In this document: positions 9,239 to 19,926 of the stretch, in pieces
Layout: every line of letters begins with the position of its first letter
Numbering within the stretch: the first letter of the stretch is position 1
From: RBG-16-64-13 sp963747275
GTDB taxonomy: Bacteria > Actinomycetota > Thermoleophilia > RBG-16-64-13
Direction of reading: 5' to 3'
DNA: 64,000 bases
Assembly (NCBI GenBank): GCA_963747275.1
Contig: CAVVEI010000015.1
Coordinates: forward strand, 1-64,000
Notes under the pieces: model-generated
Told to the model about the DNA's origin: nothing
The model's database searches: none
What the model saw: the letters and a program-made list of their open reading frames with translations, nothing else
Program-made: the position numbers and the translations under genes

Positions 9239-10754
9239 CTACCCCAGAACCAGAGTGTGGGTGGCAAACTGCGGGTCGCTGGTGGCTTTGAGTCCCAGCC
9301 GACGCAGGCCCGCTTCGTCGCCCGCCGTGGGTAGGTGAGTGGTGTGGAACTCGCAGCCCGACAGCTGGGTGAGGTGCGCTACCGCCTTCTGCGTAGCAGG
9401 GTTGGTGGTCGCGCTTATGGCAAGAGCGATGAGCATCTCGTCCAAGTCGAGGCTGGCCGACTTGAGGTTGAGTATGTCCTTCTTCATGGCGGCTATCGAC
9501 TCGATCACGTTGGGCGTGAGTAGCGGGAGGTCGTCAGGGATGCCGGACAGCTGCTTTACGGCGTTCAAGACCGCCGCCGAAGCGGCGTGCATGAGGGGGG
9601 AGTTCTTACCGGCGACTATCTGGCCACCGGGCAGCGCTAGAGCTGCTCCGCAGAAGACCCCGTTGTTGCCCTTACCCAGGGCCTCTCCCTCGGCAGCCGC
9701 CTGGCGCGCAGGGAGCACTACCGCCCGCAGCTCTTCGTTCAGGCCGAGGTCCTTCATTATGAGTTCGGCTCTCTCGGCGTCGTCATGGTCGACCAAGCCC
9801 AGAGCGTACTCGCAGGCGTAGCGGAAGTACCGGCGGATGACCTCCTGCTCGGCTGCAGCACGCACCACAGCATCGTCTACGATGGCGAATCCGGCTCGGT
9901 TTACCCCCATGTCGGTGGGCGAGAGGTAGAGGCCTCCCACGCCTATGCGTTCGAGGATACGGGCGACCAGGGGGAAGGCTTCTATGTCGCGGTTGTAGTT
10001 GACCGCCTGCTCGCCGTGGGCCGCCAGGTGAAAGGGGTCTATCTGGTTGACGTCGCGTAGCTCTACGGTGGCGGCTTCGTAGGCGACGTTCACGGGGTGC
10101 TTGAGCGGCAGGTTCCAGATGGGAAAGGTCTCGAACTTGGCGTATCCGGTCGCATTGCCGCGTTGGTGCTCGTGATACACCTGCGAGAGGCAGGTGGCCA
10201 GCTTGCCGCTGCCGGGCCCTGGGCCTGCGACTATCACCACCGGGCGTTCGGTGGCGATGTATTCGTTGGCGCCGTAGCCCTCGCTACTCACTATGCGGTC
10301 GACATCGGTGGGGTACCCGCGGGTAAGACCGTGGGTGTACACGGGTAGACCGCGACGTTCGAGCCGGGCTCTGAACACGCGGGCGGAGGGCTGGTCTTCG
10401 AAGCGGGTTATGACCACGGCCCGCACCAAGAGGCCCCACTCGCGCAGGTCGTCTATGAGCTTGAGGGCGTCTACGTCGTAGGGTATGCCGAAGTCGGCCC
10501 GCACCTTGCGTCGCTCGATGGCTCCGGCGTAGATGCAGATTATGATCTCGGCCTGGCTCTTGAGCTTCTGCAGAAGGCGGATCTTCACGTTGGGGTCGTA
10601 GCCAGGCAGCACGCGGGCGGCGTGGTAGTCGAAGGCGATCTTGCCGCCGAACTCCAGGTAGAGCTTGCCGCCTATGCGCTCGGCGCGCTCCATGATGGCC
10701 CGGCTCTGCTCCTCGAGATACTTGCTCGTTGTCGAAGCCGGCGGTGTTCTTCAC
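9239..10754 (-). CDS. DUF1846 family protein
   Basis: The sequence matches the large conserved DUF1846 family (about 500 residues, cytoplasmic), including KLYLEFGGKIAFDYHAARVLPG near the N-terminus and the glycine-rich GPGPGSGKLATCLSQ segment about residue 185. The main frame starts at 10693, but the family's N-terminal motif (FDNEQ then YLEEQS) is found upstream from a GTG at 10754 in another frame; removing one G near 10725 restores it. The biochemical role is not established. Confidence 0.8.
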
Positions 10755-10765
10755 TTAAGGCGCCG

Positions 10766-11993
10766 CTACTGCCGCGGGGGTGCCGGCGCGTCTCTTGCTT
10801 CTGCGCTTCTTTTCGCCGACGAGACCATCTCTTTGCCGCCGGTAAGGAACATCGAGAGAACGGCGTGCTCTCGTAGGAGTCGAAGACGAGCAGCTTGACC
10901 ATGAGGGTCAGCGGCACCGAGATAAGGGCGCCCACAGGCCCGAGTATCCACGCCCAGACGAGCAGGGAGAGAAAGACGGAGAGGGTGGTGAGGCCCACGC
11001 TCTTGCTCATGAAACGCGGGGCCAAGACGTTGTCGACGATGGTGTTCAGGACGAATATCACCCCGACCACCAGGATGGCTCTGGTGAAGCCCGACTCAAG
11101 TAGGGTGACGGTGAACGGGGGGATAAGCGAGAGGATGAAACCGAAGTTGGGGATGAAGCTGAGGACGAAGAACACCAGGCCCCACAGTAGGGCGAAGTCC
11201 ACTCCGAAGGCGATAGTAGATGCCGGTGCTGGCCAGAGTGGCCAGTAGAGCCAGCCAGCCCTTGGTGAAGAGGTACGAGCGAGTGAAGTCGGTGAAGTCC
11301 TTGAAGCTCCGCTCGAACCTCTTCGAGAGGGACAATTGCGAGTAGGCCTTGCGGGGGAACGAGTAGACCTGAGCGATCATGAACAGGACGATCAGGAGAA
11401 TAAGCACCACGTTGCTGAAGGCGTCTACTACGGAGCTCAGCACCGTAGACACCGAGCTGGTGATGCGGTCGACATCCACGTAGCTGGCGAAGAAGTCAGT
11501 CGTGTCGACGCCGTGACCGGCAAACCAAGTCTGTATGCCGTTGAGCATCTCGGTGAGTGCTGACCTGGTACTTGTTCAGGCTTTCGGTCAAGTCGGTAGC
11601 GTACGAGGCCAGGATTCCGCCTAGCGCGGCGGCGAGGGCCAAGAAGAATATGAGCACCAGCGTGATGGCCAGCCAGCCCGGCACCTTCTTGCGGCGCATC
11701 CAGTCAAGCACGGGGCTTATGCCCATGACCACGAAGAGGGCCACCAGGATGGGGTTGATCACCCCGGCGGCGTAGCGCACGCCAAAGATGACTACCACCA
11801 GGCAGGCGAGAGTGAGCAGTGGCTGGGTAGGGTTGTCGCGCAGCTGACGCGTGCGCGCCCGGCCGCCCGCGGCGGGCGGCGCGTCGCCCATCAGCTCCTT
11901 GGTGAGGTCTACGGGGGGCTCTGCCTGCTTGGGCGAAGATCCTTCCGTCTCGTCGGGCGATTTGGGCGCGTCGTCTATCTGCTCTTCCTCCAC
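10766..11993 (-). CDS. AI-2E family transporter/permease (frameshifted)
   Basis: Three successive frames (about 11993-11555, 11548-11225, 11225-10870), then a short fourth frame to the stop at 10766, encode one AI-2E/PerM-type membrane protein of about 410 residues. It has paired N-terminal helices (LLTLACLVVVIFGVRYAAG, then GWLAITLVLIFFLAL), a central amphipathic region, and the typical C-terminal helices with ILGPVGALISVPLTLMVK. The acidic N-terminus favours a GTG start at 11993; an in-frame extension to 12044 looks unnatural. Substrates of this family vary and no claim to autoinducer export is made. Confidence 0.8.
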
Positions 11994-12133
11994 CGGGATT
12001 GATCTTCTAAATAGATACCATAATACATCAGGCCATATCGCCACAGGCGCGGCACAAGTGGCCTTGTCAGGGTAGACTTGACCCGCGAGACCGTTGCGGG
12101 GGCGGTCTCCGGTGCGTGGTCAGGGGAGGGGCC

Positions 12134-12520
12134 ATGCCTACTGAGACACAGCTGACCATTGAATACGATGAAGCGCGCGACCTGTTCACAGTCGTGCCCA
12201 GAGGTCCTGTGGGCGCCGAGGGCTTCGTCGCGGGCTTCAGGAACATGCTGTGCCATCCTGGTTACCATCCTGGTGTGAAGGTGCTGGTCAACATGCTCGA
12301 ACACGTGCATGCTGTGGACGGAGAGGGCATAAGACAGATCGCCGCAGTCTTCGCCGAAGAAGTGGAGGCACTCAGAGGGGTGGCGGTGGCGTCGGTGGTG
12401 AGTAAGGCCGTGTCGTACGGCATGCTTCGCATGCTCCAGACGATGGTCAGTGGTCTGCCCTTCAGCTTCTCGGTGTTCTACGACCTCAAAGAGGCTGAGG
12501 AGTCGCTAGGTCTTACCTGA
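12134..12520 (+). CDS. SpoIIAA/STAS-like small protein
   Basis: The 128-residue soluble protein starts at the ATG at 12134 behind aggggagggg. The pattern of an N-terminal strand with LFTVVPRGPV, a loop with HPGYHPGVKVLVNML and later alternating helices resembles SpoIIAA-like proteins that fold like STAS domains. There is no obvious phosphorylatable Ser in the canonical position, so an anti-anti-sigma role is only a possibility. Its 3' end overlaps the convergent dehydrogenase gene by 15 bp. Confidence 0.5.
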   Translation: MPTETQLTIEYDEARDLFTVVPRGPVGAEGFVAGFRNMLCHPGYHPGVKVLVNMLEHVHAVDGEGIRQIAAVFAEEVEALRGVAVASVVSKAVSYGMLRMLQTMVSGLPFSFSVFYDLKEAEESLGLT

Positions 12521-13318
12521 GCGCCGCTCCGCGACAGGGGGTCTCGACAGCAAGTTCGTGCGCATGCGCACAACATGCACGAGCCACCGCGGGGTCAACG
12601 CGGCCCCCACTGCCATGAGCTTGGCGCCCATGCCGGGCAACACCAGCCTCTTGCCGCGGAGCATACCCTTGACGCCTGCCTGTGCGACCGCGGCCGCATC
12701 GCCCAGTAGACCCAGCTTGGCCGCCTTGGCTGCCGCGCCGCCGCCTTGGCCGTAGAGTCCCGTGGCCACGGCACCGGGGGCGAGGCAGGTGACATTGACC
12801 CTCCAGGGTGCCAGCTCCTCCCGCATAGAAGCGGCGAAGCTGCGCAGGTAACGCTTGGTGCCGCCGTAAAGGGCGACGCCAGGGAAGTCGCACCAGGTAG
12901 AAGCGCTTGAGACGAAGATTATGTGCCCGCTCCTGCGCTGGCGCATGTCGGCGCCGAAGTAGCGCGCCAGCAGTGACGGGGTGGTCACATGAAGCTGAAG
13001 CAGGGCGGCCATGCGGGCGGGGTCGGTGTCGACCACCTCGCCGAACAAGAGCATGCCCGCGTTGTTGATCAGCACCTCGACCTCCAGGCCGAGTCTCCGC
13101 ACCGAGTCGTACACCGCGACCGCGGCATCGGGCTGCGCTAGGTCGAAAGTAAGAGCGTGGGTGGGCACGCCATGTTCGGCGGCCAACCTCTGTGCGGCGA
13201 GCTGCAGTTCGGCCGTGCGGTTGCTCACCAGCACTAGTGCGTAGCCGCGTTTGGCCAGCTCGCGCGCCAGCTCGAGACCGATGCCAGAACAAGCTCCTGT
13301 GACGAGTGCCCACTGCAA
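12506..13318 (-). CDS. Short-chain dehydrogenase/reductase
   Basis: This is a classical SDR of 270 residues. The cofactor glycine motif TGACSGIG is at about 7-14, NNAG at about 89-92, the catalytic Ser lies in FVSSAS, and YGGTK at about 151-155 supplies the YxxxK pair. It probably reduces or oxidises a small hydroxyl or keto substrate using NAD(P). The substrate is unknown. The ORF is intact although its neighbours are broken. Confidence 0.88.
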   Translation of the reverse strand: MQWALVTGACSGIGLELARELAKRGYALVLVSNRTAELQLAAQRLAAEHGVPTHALTFDLAQPDAAVAVYDSVRRLGLEVEVLINNAGMLLFGEVVDTDPARMAALLQLHVTTPSLLARYFGADMRQRRSGHIIFVSSASTWCDFPGVALYGGTKRYLRSFAASMREELAPWRVNVTCLAPGAVATGLYGQGGGAAAKAAKLGLLGDAAAVAQAGVKGMLRGKRLVLPGMGAKLMAVGAALTPRWLVHVVRMRTNLLSRPPVAERRSGKT

Positions 13319-13378
13319 AGGGATACGACCTCCAGGGTCGAAGAATCTGCCGCAGGGAAAACAGACTACCTACAACGC

Positions 13379-13404
13379 GGCGCCCTCCCAGCCGGGAGGG
13401 CGCC
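13379..13404 (-). terminator. Strong hairpin, probable terminator of the SPFH gene
   Basis: A perfect 11-bp inverted repeat (ggcgccctccc, 4-nt loop, gggagggcgcc) lies between the SPFH and SDR genes. No long T run follows on the minus strand, so intrinsic termination is inferred mainly from the stem and its location. Confidence 0.5.
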
Positions 13405-13456
13405 GCGCTTTCTTACCAGAGCGACCGCCACAGCTTGGGGTGGCGCGTCTGTGCTT

Positions 13457-14394
13457 CTAGCGGTTCGGCGCCGCGGGGCCGCTCGACGGACCGGCACCGG
13501 CCCTGGGGGCCGCGGTCTCGCCGACCGTCACAGGCGTGATGCCCGCGAGGTCGCCTATGACGTTGACCAGCTGGGAGTCGCCGGGCACCACGATCTTGGC
13601 GTTCTGGCTGAGCGACGCGCTCCATGGCCTCCAGCTTGCGGAGCACCTGGGCGTTGCCGATGAAGTACTTGTCGGCGGCTTCGTTGACCAGTCTGATGGC
13701 TTCGGCCTGGCCTTCGGCCTCGAGGATGCGGGCCTGCCTGCTGGCCTTCGGCCTGCTTGATGGAGGCGCGGCGCTGGCCGTCTGCCTGAGTCTCGGTGGC
13801 GGTAGCGAAGTCGACAGCCGCGACCTTCTCGTTCTCGGCCTTGACCACCTTGTTCATGGTCACCTGGACGTCCTCGGGCGGGTCGATCTCTTTGAGCTCG
13901 GTGCGCAGGATCTCGATGCCCCAGCTGGCCGTCTCGCTGAGCAGGGTGTTGCGTAGCTCTTCGTTGATCTTGCCGCGCTCGCTGTTGGCCGACTTGAGGG
14001 TCAGGGTGCCGATGATGTTACGCAGCGTGGTGCGGGCCAGGTTGACTATCTGCATCTCGTAGTTGTACACGTTGTACTGAGACGCCTTGACGTTCGCTTC
14101 GTCGGCCTTGACCTTGAGGTACACCTGCGCGTCCACACGGGCGTTCAGGTTGTCGTTGGTGATGATCATCTGGGGCTGGGCTTCCACCAGCATCTCGCGG
14201 ATGTCTACCCGGTACATCTTCTCGATGCCGAGCGGCCAGATGACGTGGAATCCGGGGTTGGAGTAGCGCACGTACTTGCCGAAACGCTCAACCAGACCGC
14301 GGTGGGTAGGCCGGATGATCCTGATGCCGGTGGCGAGCAGGATAAGGAATACCACTATCCCTACCACTAGCCCCACGGTTGCCACTGTACTCAC
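13457..14394 (-). CDS. SPFH/band-7 domain protein, stomatin-like (frameshifted)
   Basis: A GTG start at 14394 sits behind gggggag. One N-terminal membrane helix (about residues 5-27) precedes a band-7 core with RPTHRGLVERFGKY and NARVDAQVYLKV, then a charged coiled-coil with KAENEKVAAVDFATA. Frame changes near 13745 and 13620 interrupt the C-terminal part; the combined frames give an Ala/Glu-rich helix, then LSQNAKIVVPGDSQ and a proline-rich end at 13457. Such proteins form membrane-associated oligomers that organise other membrane proteins. No NfeD or protease partner is adjacent. Confidence 0.82.
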
Positions 14395-14515
14395 GCGCTC
14401 CCCCTTCTTTGTGGTTGCCCGCCAGCCCCGATGGGTGCGCTCGGCGGCTACGTTCTTGTCAGACTCCCCCCATGCTAAGGGCTGGCGCGTCAGGAGTCAA
14501 AGGGGAGCGCTCCCG

Positions 14516-15873
14516 CTAGAGGAAGAACACCACCGTGACTATCGCAAAGATGGGGAACAGCACAGCGCAGGAGTAGGCCATGTAGCCGAAGAACGAGGGC
14601 ATCTTTATGCCCGAGCGCTCGGCGATGCACTTCACCGTGAAGTTGGGCGCGTTGCCTATGTAGGTGTTGGCTCCCATGAAGACCGCGCCGCACGAGATAG
14701 CAGCCAGCAGACCGCCGGCAGACTTCGCCAGCTCGCCGACCGAGGCCACTATCTCACCGGTAGCCGCGGAGACCTGCCCCTGGGCCACCGAGGTGAAGGT
14801 CAGGTAGGTGGGGGCGTTGTCGAGGAACGACGAGAGCACTCCGCGTGCTCCAGAAGTACTGCCAGGGTTGGGTGAAGCCTATCTGGGCCCCATGCGCTTC
14901 AAGCAGCGCCAGCGCCGGCGCCATGGTGGCGAAGATGCCGGCGAACAGCACGGCCACCTCTATGAAGGGCGGCCAGCAGAAGTTGTTGCACTCGCGCGGG
15001 CCGCGGGGGCAGAGCTTGTGCGAGATGAGGGCGAGGGCTATGAGTATCACCTCGCGTATGAACGGGAAGTGGATGAAGTCTCCGGCCCTTCCCAGCTCCT
15101 TGGAGAACAGCACGGCGGCTATGACCAGGCCTAGGAGCAACAGGTTTATCCAGCCCCTCAGTCTCATGGGCACGTAGTCTTCGACATCCTGTTTGATGGC
15201 CGTCTTGGGCTCTTTGCGGTGGTAGACATAGAGCTCCCAGACCGCGTAGACAAGCAACAAGAGGCCCACCGTGAGCAGCCACTGAGGCCAGAGGCGCAGA
15301 GTCCAGGCAAACGGCACGCCTCGCAAGAAGCCCAAGAAGAGCGGAGGGTCGCCCAGAGGCGTGAGTAGGCCACCGCAGTTGCTTACAGCAAAGATGAAGA
15401 AGATCACCGTATGGCGCGCGTACTTGCGCTCGGAGTTGGCTCTGAGCAGAGGCCGTATGAGCACCATGGAGGCGCCCATGGTGCCTATGAGGTTGGCCAG
15501 CACTGAGCCGACGGCCAGGTAGGTGAGGTTGTGGCGGGGGGTGGCGACGGCGTTGCCGGTGAGGTGGATGCCCCCAGAGATGGTGAAGAGAGCAAAGAGC
15601 AGCACTATGAACTGGATGTACTCTCGGCCGGTGTGCCAGGCGAGCTCGAAGCCATGGCCGCCGAAGGCCACCAACAGGTAGATGATGCGTGGGAGCTCCG
15701 AGGATGAAGGCGACGTAGGCTTTGTGGCGGTTGCGCTCGAACCAGTGCCCGCAGATGAGGGGCAGCAGCGCTATGGAGAGCAGCATCAATACGAAGGGGG
15801 TGATGGTCCACCAGCCCAGCTGACCACCTACTATGAGGCTCGCGCTCTCTTCCAGACTGGCGCTCTCTGGCAC
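14516..15873 (-). CDS. NhaD/ArsB-like ion antiporter (frameshifted)
   Basis: Three frames make one 12-helix protein of the ion-transporter superfamily. The N-terminus begins at a GTG at 15873 (VPESASLEE) behind gggag, with TITPFVLMLLSIALLP. The middle part includes the re-entrant motif NCGGLLTPLGDPPLFLGF, and the end has LDNAPTYLTF and GANTYIGNAPN, typical of NhaD-like Na+/H+ antiporters. Frame changes fall near 15700 and 14845. It likely exchanges Na+ for protons at the membrane; arsenite transport by the related ArsB group is less likely because no ars genes are nearby. Confidence 0.8.
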
Positions 15874-16020
15874 TTGATCTCCCGTTCGCTCGCTAGAAGC
15901 TACAAAACGCGAGCTCGAAAACTTCAAGTCGCGCCACCGGACCGTGCGGCCTAGGGTAGCGCACACGTTTCATTCGGCGCAATAGCCGGTAGTAGCTAAC
16001 TTTAGTTGGTGGCGAGGGGC

Positions 16021-16674
16021 CTACGTCTGGCGACGACTGGCGGCGGCGTCGTAGATCTGCTTGCCGCCGCTGACCATGGCCAGGCCCAGCGCTAGCCAGA
16101 ACAGGTAGAGAGAGACTTCGGTCAAGGTCGTCAAGCTCCAGCATCCCGGCGAGCAAGAACAAGAACAGCGCCAGGCTTTGCATGATCATCTTGCCTTTGC
16201 CAAAGAAGTTGGACGACTGCGTGGTCTGCGCGCGCAGCAGCAGGGGCACCCCCACGGCGGTGAAGATGAGCTCCAAGACGATGAAGCCCAAGAAGATAGG
16301 ACCACCAGCCCAGTATGGGGGTAGGGCCGCCAGCCCACCCAGGCGAGCACCGCGCCGACCAGGAGTTTGTCGGCTATGGGGTCGACATAGGTGCCAAAGG
16401 TGCTGGTCTGCTTGCGTTCGCGGGCCATGGCCCCGTCGATGAGGTCGGTGGCGGTGGCGACGCAGAACATGCCCAGGGCCCAGCCGCGGCGCTCGAAGTA
16501 GCAGCAGCACCAGTATCACCGGGATAAAGAGCAGGCGGAGTACCGTGAGGTGGTTGGGCTTGATCCAGCGGGGGAAGGCCCACAGCATGGTCTTGACAAC
16601 GATCTTGTCCGAGATGCGCTGCACCGCGGGTTGGCGTCTTTGCGCTCCTGGTCCTCTGCTGTGTCTTCTGCCAT
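16021..16674 (-). CDS. CDP-alcohol phosphatidyltransferase, PgsA-like (frameshifted)
   Basis: The protein starts at the ATG at 16674 (MAEDTAEDQERKD). It has the family signature D-G-x2-A-R-x8-G-x3-D-x3-D within DLIDGAMARERKQ and GTYVDPIADK, preceded by a helix with HLTVLRLLFIPVILVLLL. Later helices lie in other frames (FLGFIVLELIF, MIMQSLALFLFLLAGM) and the end reads SGGKQIYDAAASRRQT before the stop at 16021. About four single-base errors split it. It probably transfers a phosphatidyl group from CDP-diacylglycerol to an alcohol such as glycerol phosphate; the substrate cannot be fixed. Confidence 0.8.
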
Positions 16675-16728
16675 TCGCGCATCGTACAGGGCGGGGGCGG
16701 TTATGTCGACTGCCGTGCCGCGCTGGTG

Positions 16729-16740
16729 TAGTATCGGCGC
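16729..16740 (+). promoter_or_regulatory. Putative leaderless -10 element before the cytidylyltransferase
   Basis: TAGTAT at 16729-16734, six bases, then the ATG at 16741. No ribosome-binding site lies between. The divergent phosphatidyltransferase starts at 16674, so this short gap holds both promoters. Confidence 0.45.
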
Positions 16741-17141
16741 ATGCGCTCATAAGACAGTCCTTACCTACGGAACCTACGATCTGCTCCACAAGGGCCACGT
16801 GCTCCTGTTGGAGCGCGCCAAACAGTTGGGCGACTATCTCATCGTCGGTCTGTCGACCGACGCCTTCAACCGCGTCAAGAACAAGAACTGTGTCTATCCT
16901 TATGAGGACAGGTTGTTGATCGTCTCCGCGATAAGGTACGTGGACAAGGTGATACCTGAAGAGAATTGGGAACAGAAGGTCGACGACATAAAGCGCTACA
17001 AGGTGGACGTTCTCGTCATGGGTGACGATTGGCAAGGGCAGTTCGACTCGCTTGAGCGAGTACTGCGAGGTCGTGTATCTGCCCAGGACACCGGGTATCT
17101 CTACTACCGCGATCAAGACAGGGCTGGGTGGTAAGGGTTGA
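16741..17141 (+). CDS. tagD: Glycerol-3-phosphate cytidylyltransferase, TagD-like (frameshifted)
   Basis: TVLTYGTYDLLHKGHVLLLERAK contains the cytidylyltransferase HxGH motif (here HKGH), and later come NRVKNK, DRLLIVSAIRYVD and MGDDWQG. The C-terminal ISTTAIK segment, a cytidylyltransferase hallmark, is found in another frame (EVVYLPRTPGISTTAIKTG). The ATG at 16741 is out of frame with the body by one extra base near 16750, and another extra base lies near 17054. The enzyme would make CDP-glycerol from CTP and glycerol 3-phosphate. It abuts the CDP-glycerol-using transferase, which supports that substrate. Confidence 0.85.
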
Positions 17142-18293
17142 GCCCTGCCAGGTGGCTTGGACAGCTAGTCTATTGCGTGGTGCCCAAGCGGAGGATCGCG
17201 GTCTTCAACGGCCAACCCGCTTACTGCGACGATGTTCTGGCCTTGGAGAAGGTGCTTGCGCGAGACCGACCTGCGCAAGCTGGTGATCCTCTGCTCTTCG
17301 CACAAGGAGGCCAAGGCGCGGTCGAGGTATCCGGAGTTGTCGCCCGACACGCTGGCGGTGCCCAAGAGGACACTTCCGGGGCGTCTGGTACGTCATGACC
17401 GCCAAGTACGTGTTCTTCACCCATTCGTTCGCCATGCAGCGGTGTCCCAAGCTCGGTGGAGTCGGTCAACGTGTGGCACGGCATGCCGGTGAAGCGGGTA
17501 GGGTGGATGACCGACTCGGGTCCGCTGCTGCCGGTAGTCAAGTACTCGCTGGCCACCTCGCCCTTCTGGGCAAGTGGTGGTGCAGGAGTCGCTGCGTCCC
17601 ACCGTGAGCACCTTCGTGACGGGGCTGCCCAGAAACGACCGTCTGTTGCTCGGCGACAGGGGGGTGCTCGACGCAGCTGGGCTATCCGCCGGAGTCTGGC
17701 ACCCGGTTGATCGCCTGGCTGCCCACCTATCGCTACGAGTGGACAAGGCAGGAACCTGCGCACGCACTGCTCCCACGTGCTGGGCCTTTCGGCGGAGGAG
17801 TTGCGAGAGATCAACGAGCTGCTCGAGCAGCACAACGCCCTGCTGGTGGTGAAGCGGCACCCCATGGCCGAGCGTGAGAAGACGCCGGAGCTGAGCCGCA
17901 TACGGTACGTGAGCGACGAGTGGCTGCACGAGCGGGCTTTCACCCTGCACGAGCTCCTGGGGGAGTCGTGCGCCTTGGTCACCGATGTCTCGAGCGCCTA
18001 CGTGGACTACTTGATCGTCGACCGTCCGATAGTGCACCACTTTCCCGGACATCGAGGCGTACGGCCAGTCTCGCGGGTACTCGTTCACTCCCATCCAGGA
18101 GTATCTGGCCGGTCCGGTGGTGGACGATCCGGCAGGGCTGGCCGGAGCCCTCTCTGCGATCCTGCAAGGCAAAGACACTCACGCCGAGCAGCGGCGCCAG
18201 GTGCGTGACCTCTTTCACGAGCCTCTGGGCGGGTCGGCGGCCGAGCGTTTGGCGCAGGAGTTGGGACTGGTAGCGCGCTCGCCGGGTCTGTAA
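17138..18293 (+). CDS. CDP-glycerol glycerophosphotransferase, TagB/TagF-like (heavily frameshifted)
   Basis: Fragments in all three frames order into one protein from a TTG start at 17138 to the stop at 18293. Key pieces are VNVWHGMPVKRVGWM (the family's NxWHGxxxK motif), a segment with STFVTGLPRNDRLL, LLVVKRHPMAE, and the LVTDVSSAYVDYLIVDRPI block that resembles the nucleotide-binding S/T-D-x-S-S motif of these enzymes. At least six single-base errors are needed. The enzyme polymerises or primes poly(glycerol phosphate) from CDP-glycerol at the cytoplasmic membrane, a teichoic-acid-type reaction. It overlaps the end of the cytidylyltransferase gene, implying an operon. Confidence 0.78.
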
Positions 18294-18382
18294 GAGCAGG
18301 GTGTTAGATGGCTCTCGGCAAATGCTCTCCGGCGCAGGGCGCCGGTGCTTCACCCGTACATGCGACCACTGGAGCGAAGAAG

Positions 18383-19833
18383 ATGAAGAACCCCGATCTC
18401 AGCCTGTCCGACCTCAGCTCGTACTTTCCTGACGACTTCACGCCCGAGCAGAAGGCCAAGGCTCAGACCATCTTCCTGAAGGAACTTGCGGCTACCGTCC
18501 ACAAGTACTACCGCGGCAAGATCGTCACCATGCCCAAGGCCGGCATCTACGGCTTCAACTGGTTCAACGTCTACTACACGCCCGGCGTGTCCATGGTCTC
18601 CACCAGCATCCGCGACAACCAGGATGCTTCGTTCGACCTCAGCAACCGGGGCAACCTGGTGGCCGTGGTCTCTGACTCCACCCGCGTGCTGGGCGACGGC
18701 GACGTGACCCCTCCCGGTGGCCTGGGCGTCATGGAGGGCAAGGCCTTTCTCATGAAGTACCTGGGCGGCGTGGACGGCATGGCTCTCTGCGTGAACAGCT
18801 ACAACAAAGAGGGCAAGCACGACCCCGACAAGATCATCGAGTTCGTCAAGATGCTCGAGCCCAGCGTGGGCGCCGTCAACCTGGAAGACATCAGCCAGCC
18901 CAACTGCTTCAAGGTGCTGGACACCCTGCGCGAGGAGTGCGACATCCCGGTGTGGCACGATGACGCTCAGGGCACTGCCAGCGTGACCTTGGCCGGTCTG
19001 CTGAACGCCCTCAAGGTGGTGGGCAAGGAGCTCAAGGACGCGAAGATCGTGCTGATAGGCGCCGGCGCTGCCAACAGCACCATCGCGCGGCTGCATCCTG
19101 GCCGACGGGGCCGACCCGGCGAAGATGATCGTCTTCGACAGCAAGGGTGGTCTGCACAAGGGTCGCGACGACGTCAAGGCCGACAAGGCCTACTACCGCA
19201 AGTGGGAGCTGTGCGAGCAGACCAACCCCAAGAAGATCGACACCGAGGCTGAGGCCTTCAAGGGTGCCGACGTGGTCATCGGCGCTTCACAGCCCGGCTC
19301 CATCAAGCCGGAGTGGATCAAGACCATGGCCGACAAGGCCATCGTCTTCGCCTGCGCCAACCCGGTGCCCGAGATCTACCCGTACGCCGCCAAAGAGGCC
19401 GGCGCCTACGTGGTGGCCACCGGCCGCGGCGACTTCCCCAACCAGGTGAACAACTCCATGGGCTTCCCGGGCATCCTCAAGGGCGCCCTCCTGGTGCGGG
19501 CCCGCAAGATCACCGACGAGATGGCCATAGCCGCCGCGCACGCCGTGGCCGGCTTCGCCGAGAAGAAGGGCATCAGCCCCGACTACATCATGCCCACCAT
19601 GCAGGAGACTCGAGGTCTTCGCGGTGGAGGCCGCCGACGTGGCCATGCAGGCCATCAAAGACGGCGTGGCCCGCATCGACCTGACCTGGGACGAGGTCTA
19701 CAAGACCACCTTGGCCGACGTCAAAGAGGCGCGGGCGACCATCGACCTGATGCAGAAGAAGGACTTCATCAAGGCCCCTGATCTAAGCTTGCTCAAGGCC
19801 GCCCGCGACAAAGCGGTGGCCGCGGTCAAGTAG
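18383..19833 (+). CDS. Malic enzyme, NAD(P)-dependent (frameshifted)
   Basis: About 483 residues. The start at 18383 follows ggagcgaag. The malic domain includes YYRGKI, VVSDSTRVLGDGDVTPPGG, GVMEGKAFL and VNLEDISQPNCF; HDDAQGTASVTLAGLLNA is the malate/metal site, followed by the Rossmann motif VLIGAGAANSTIAR. One extra G near 19085 and one extra C near 19612 shift the frame, after which ETEVFAVEAADVAM continues the match. It decarboxylates malate to pyruvate. The ANPVPEIYP segment near the C-terminus supports malic enzyme over other decarboxylating dehydrogenases. A strong hairpin follows. Confidence 0.88.
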
Positions 19834-19848
19834 CACATGCGCTTTTCA

Positions 19849-19884
19849 CCGAGGCGCCGCGGCCCAGCGGCCGCGGCGCCTCGG
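19849..19884 (+). terminator. Hairpin terminator after malic enzyme
   Basis: A perfect 16-bp stem with a 4-nt loop begins 16 nt after the stop codon. No T tract follows, so it may stall polymerase or protect the 3' end instead of acting as a classic intrinsic terminator. Confidence 0.6.
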
Positions 19885-19926
19885 CTATGCTATGAAGGTC
19901 CCGACGGAGGGCGGTAAGGAGGCAGG

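Noticed and set aside
18383..19833. Programmed frameshifting in malic enzyme
   Set aside because: The two shifts lie at non-slippery sequences and other genes show the same kind of breaks. Base errors explain them better.
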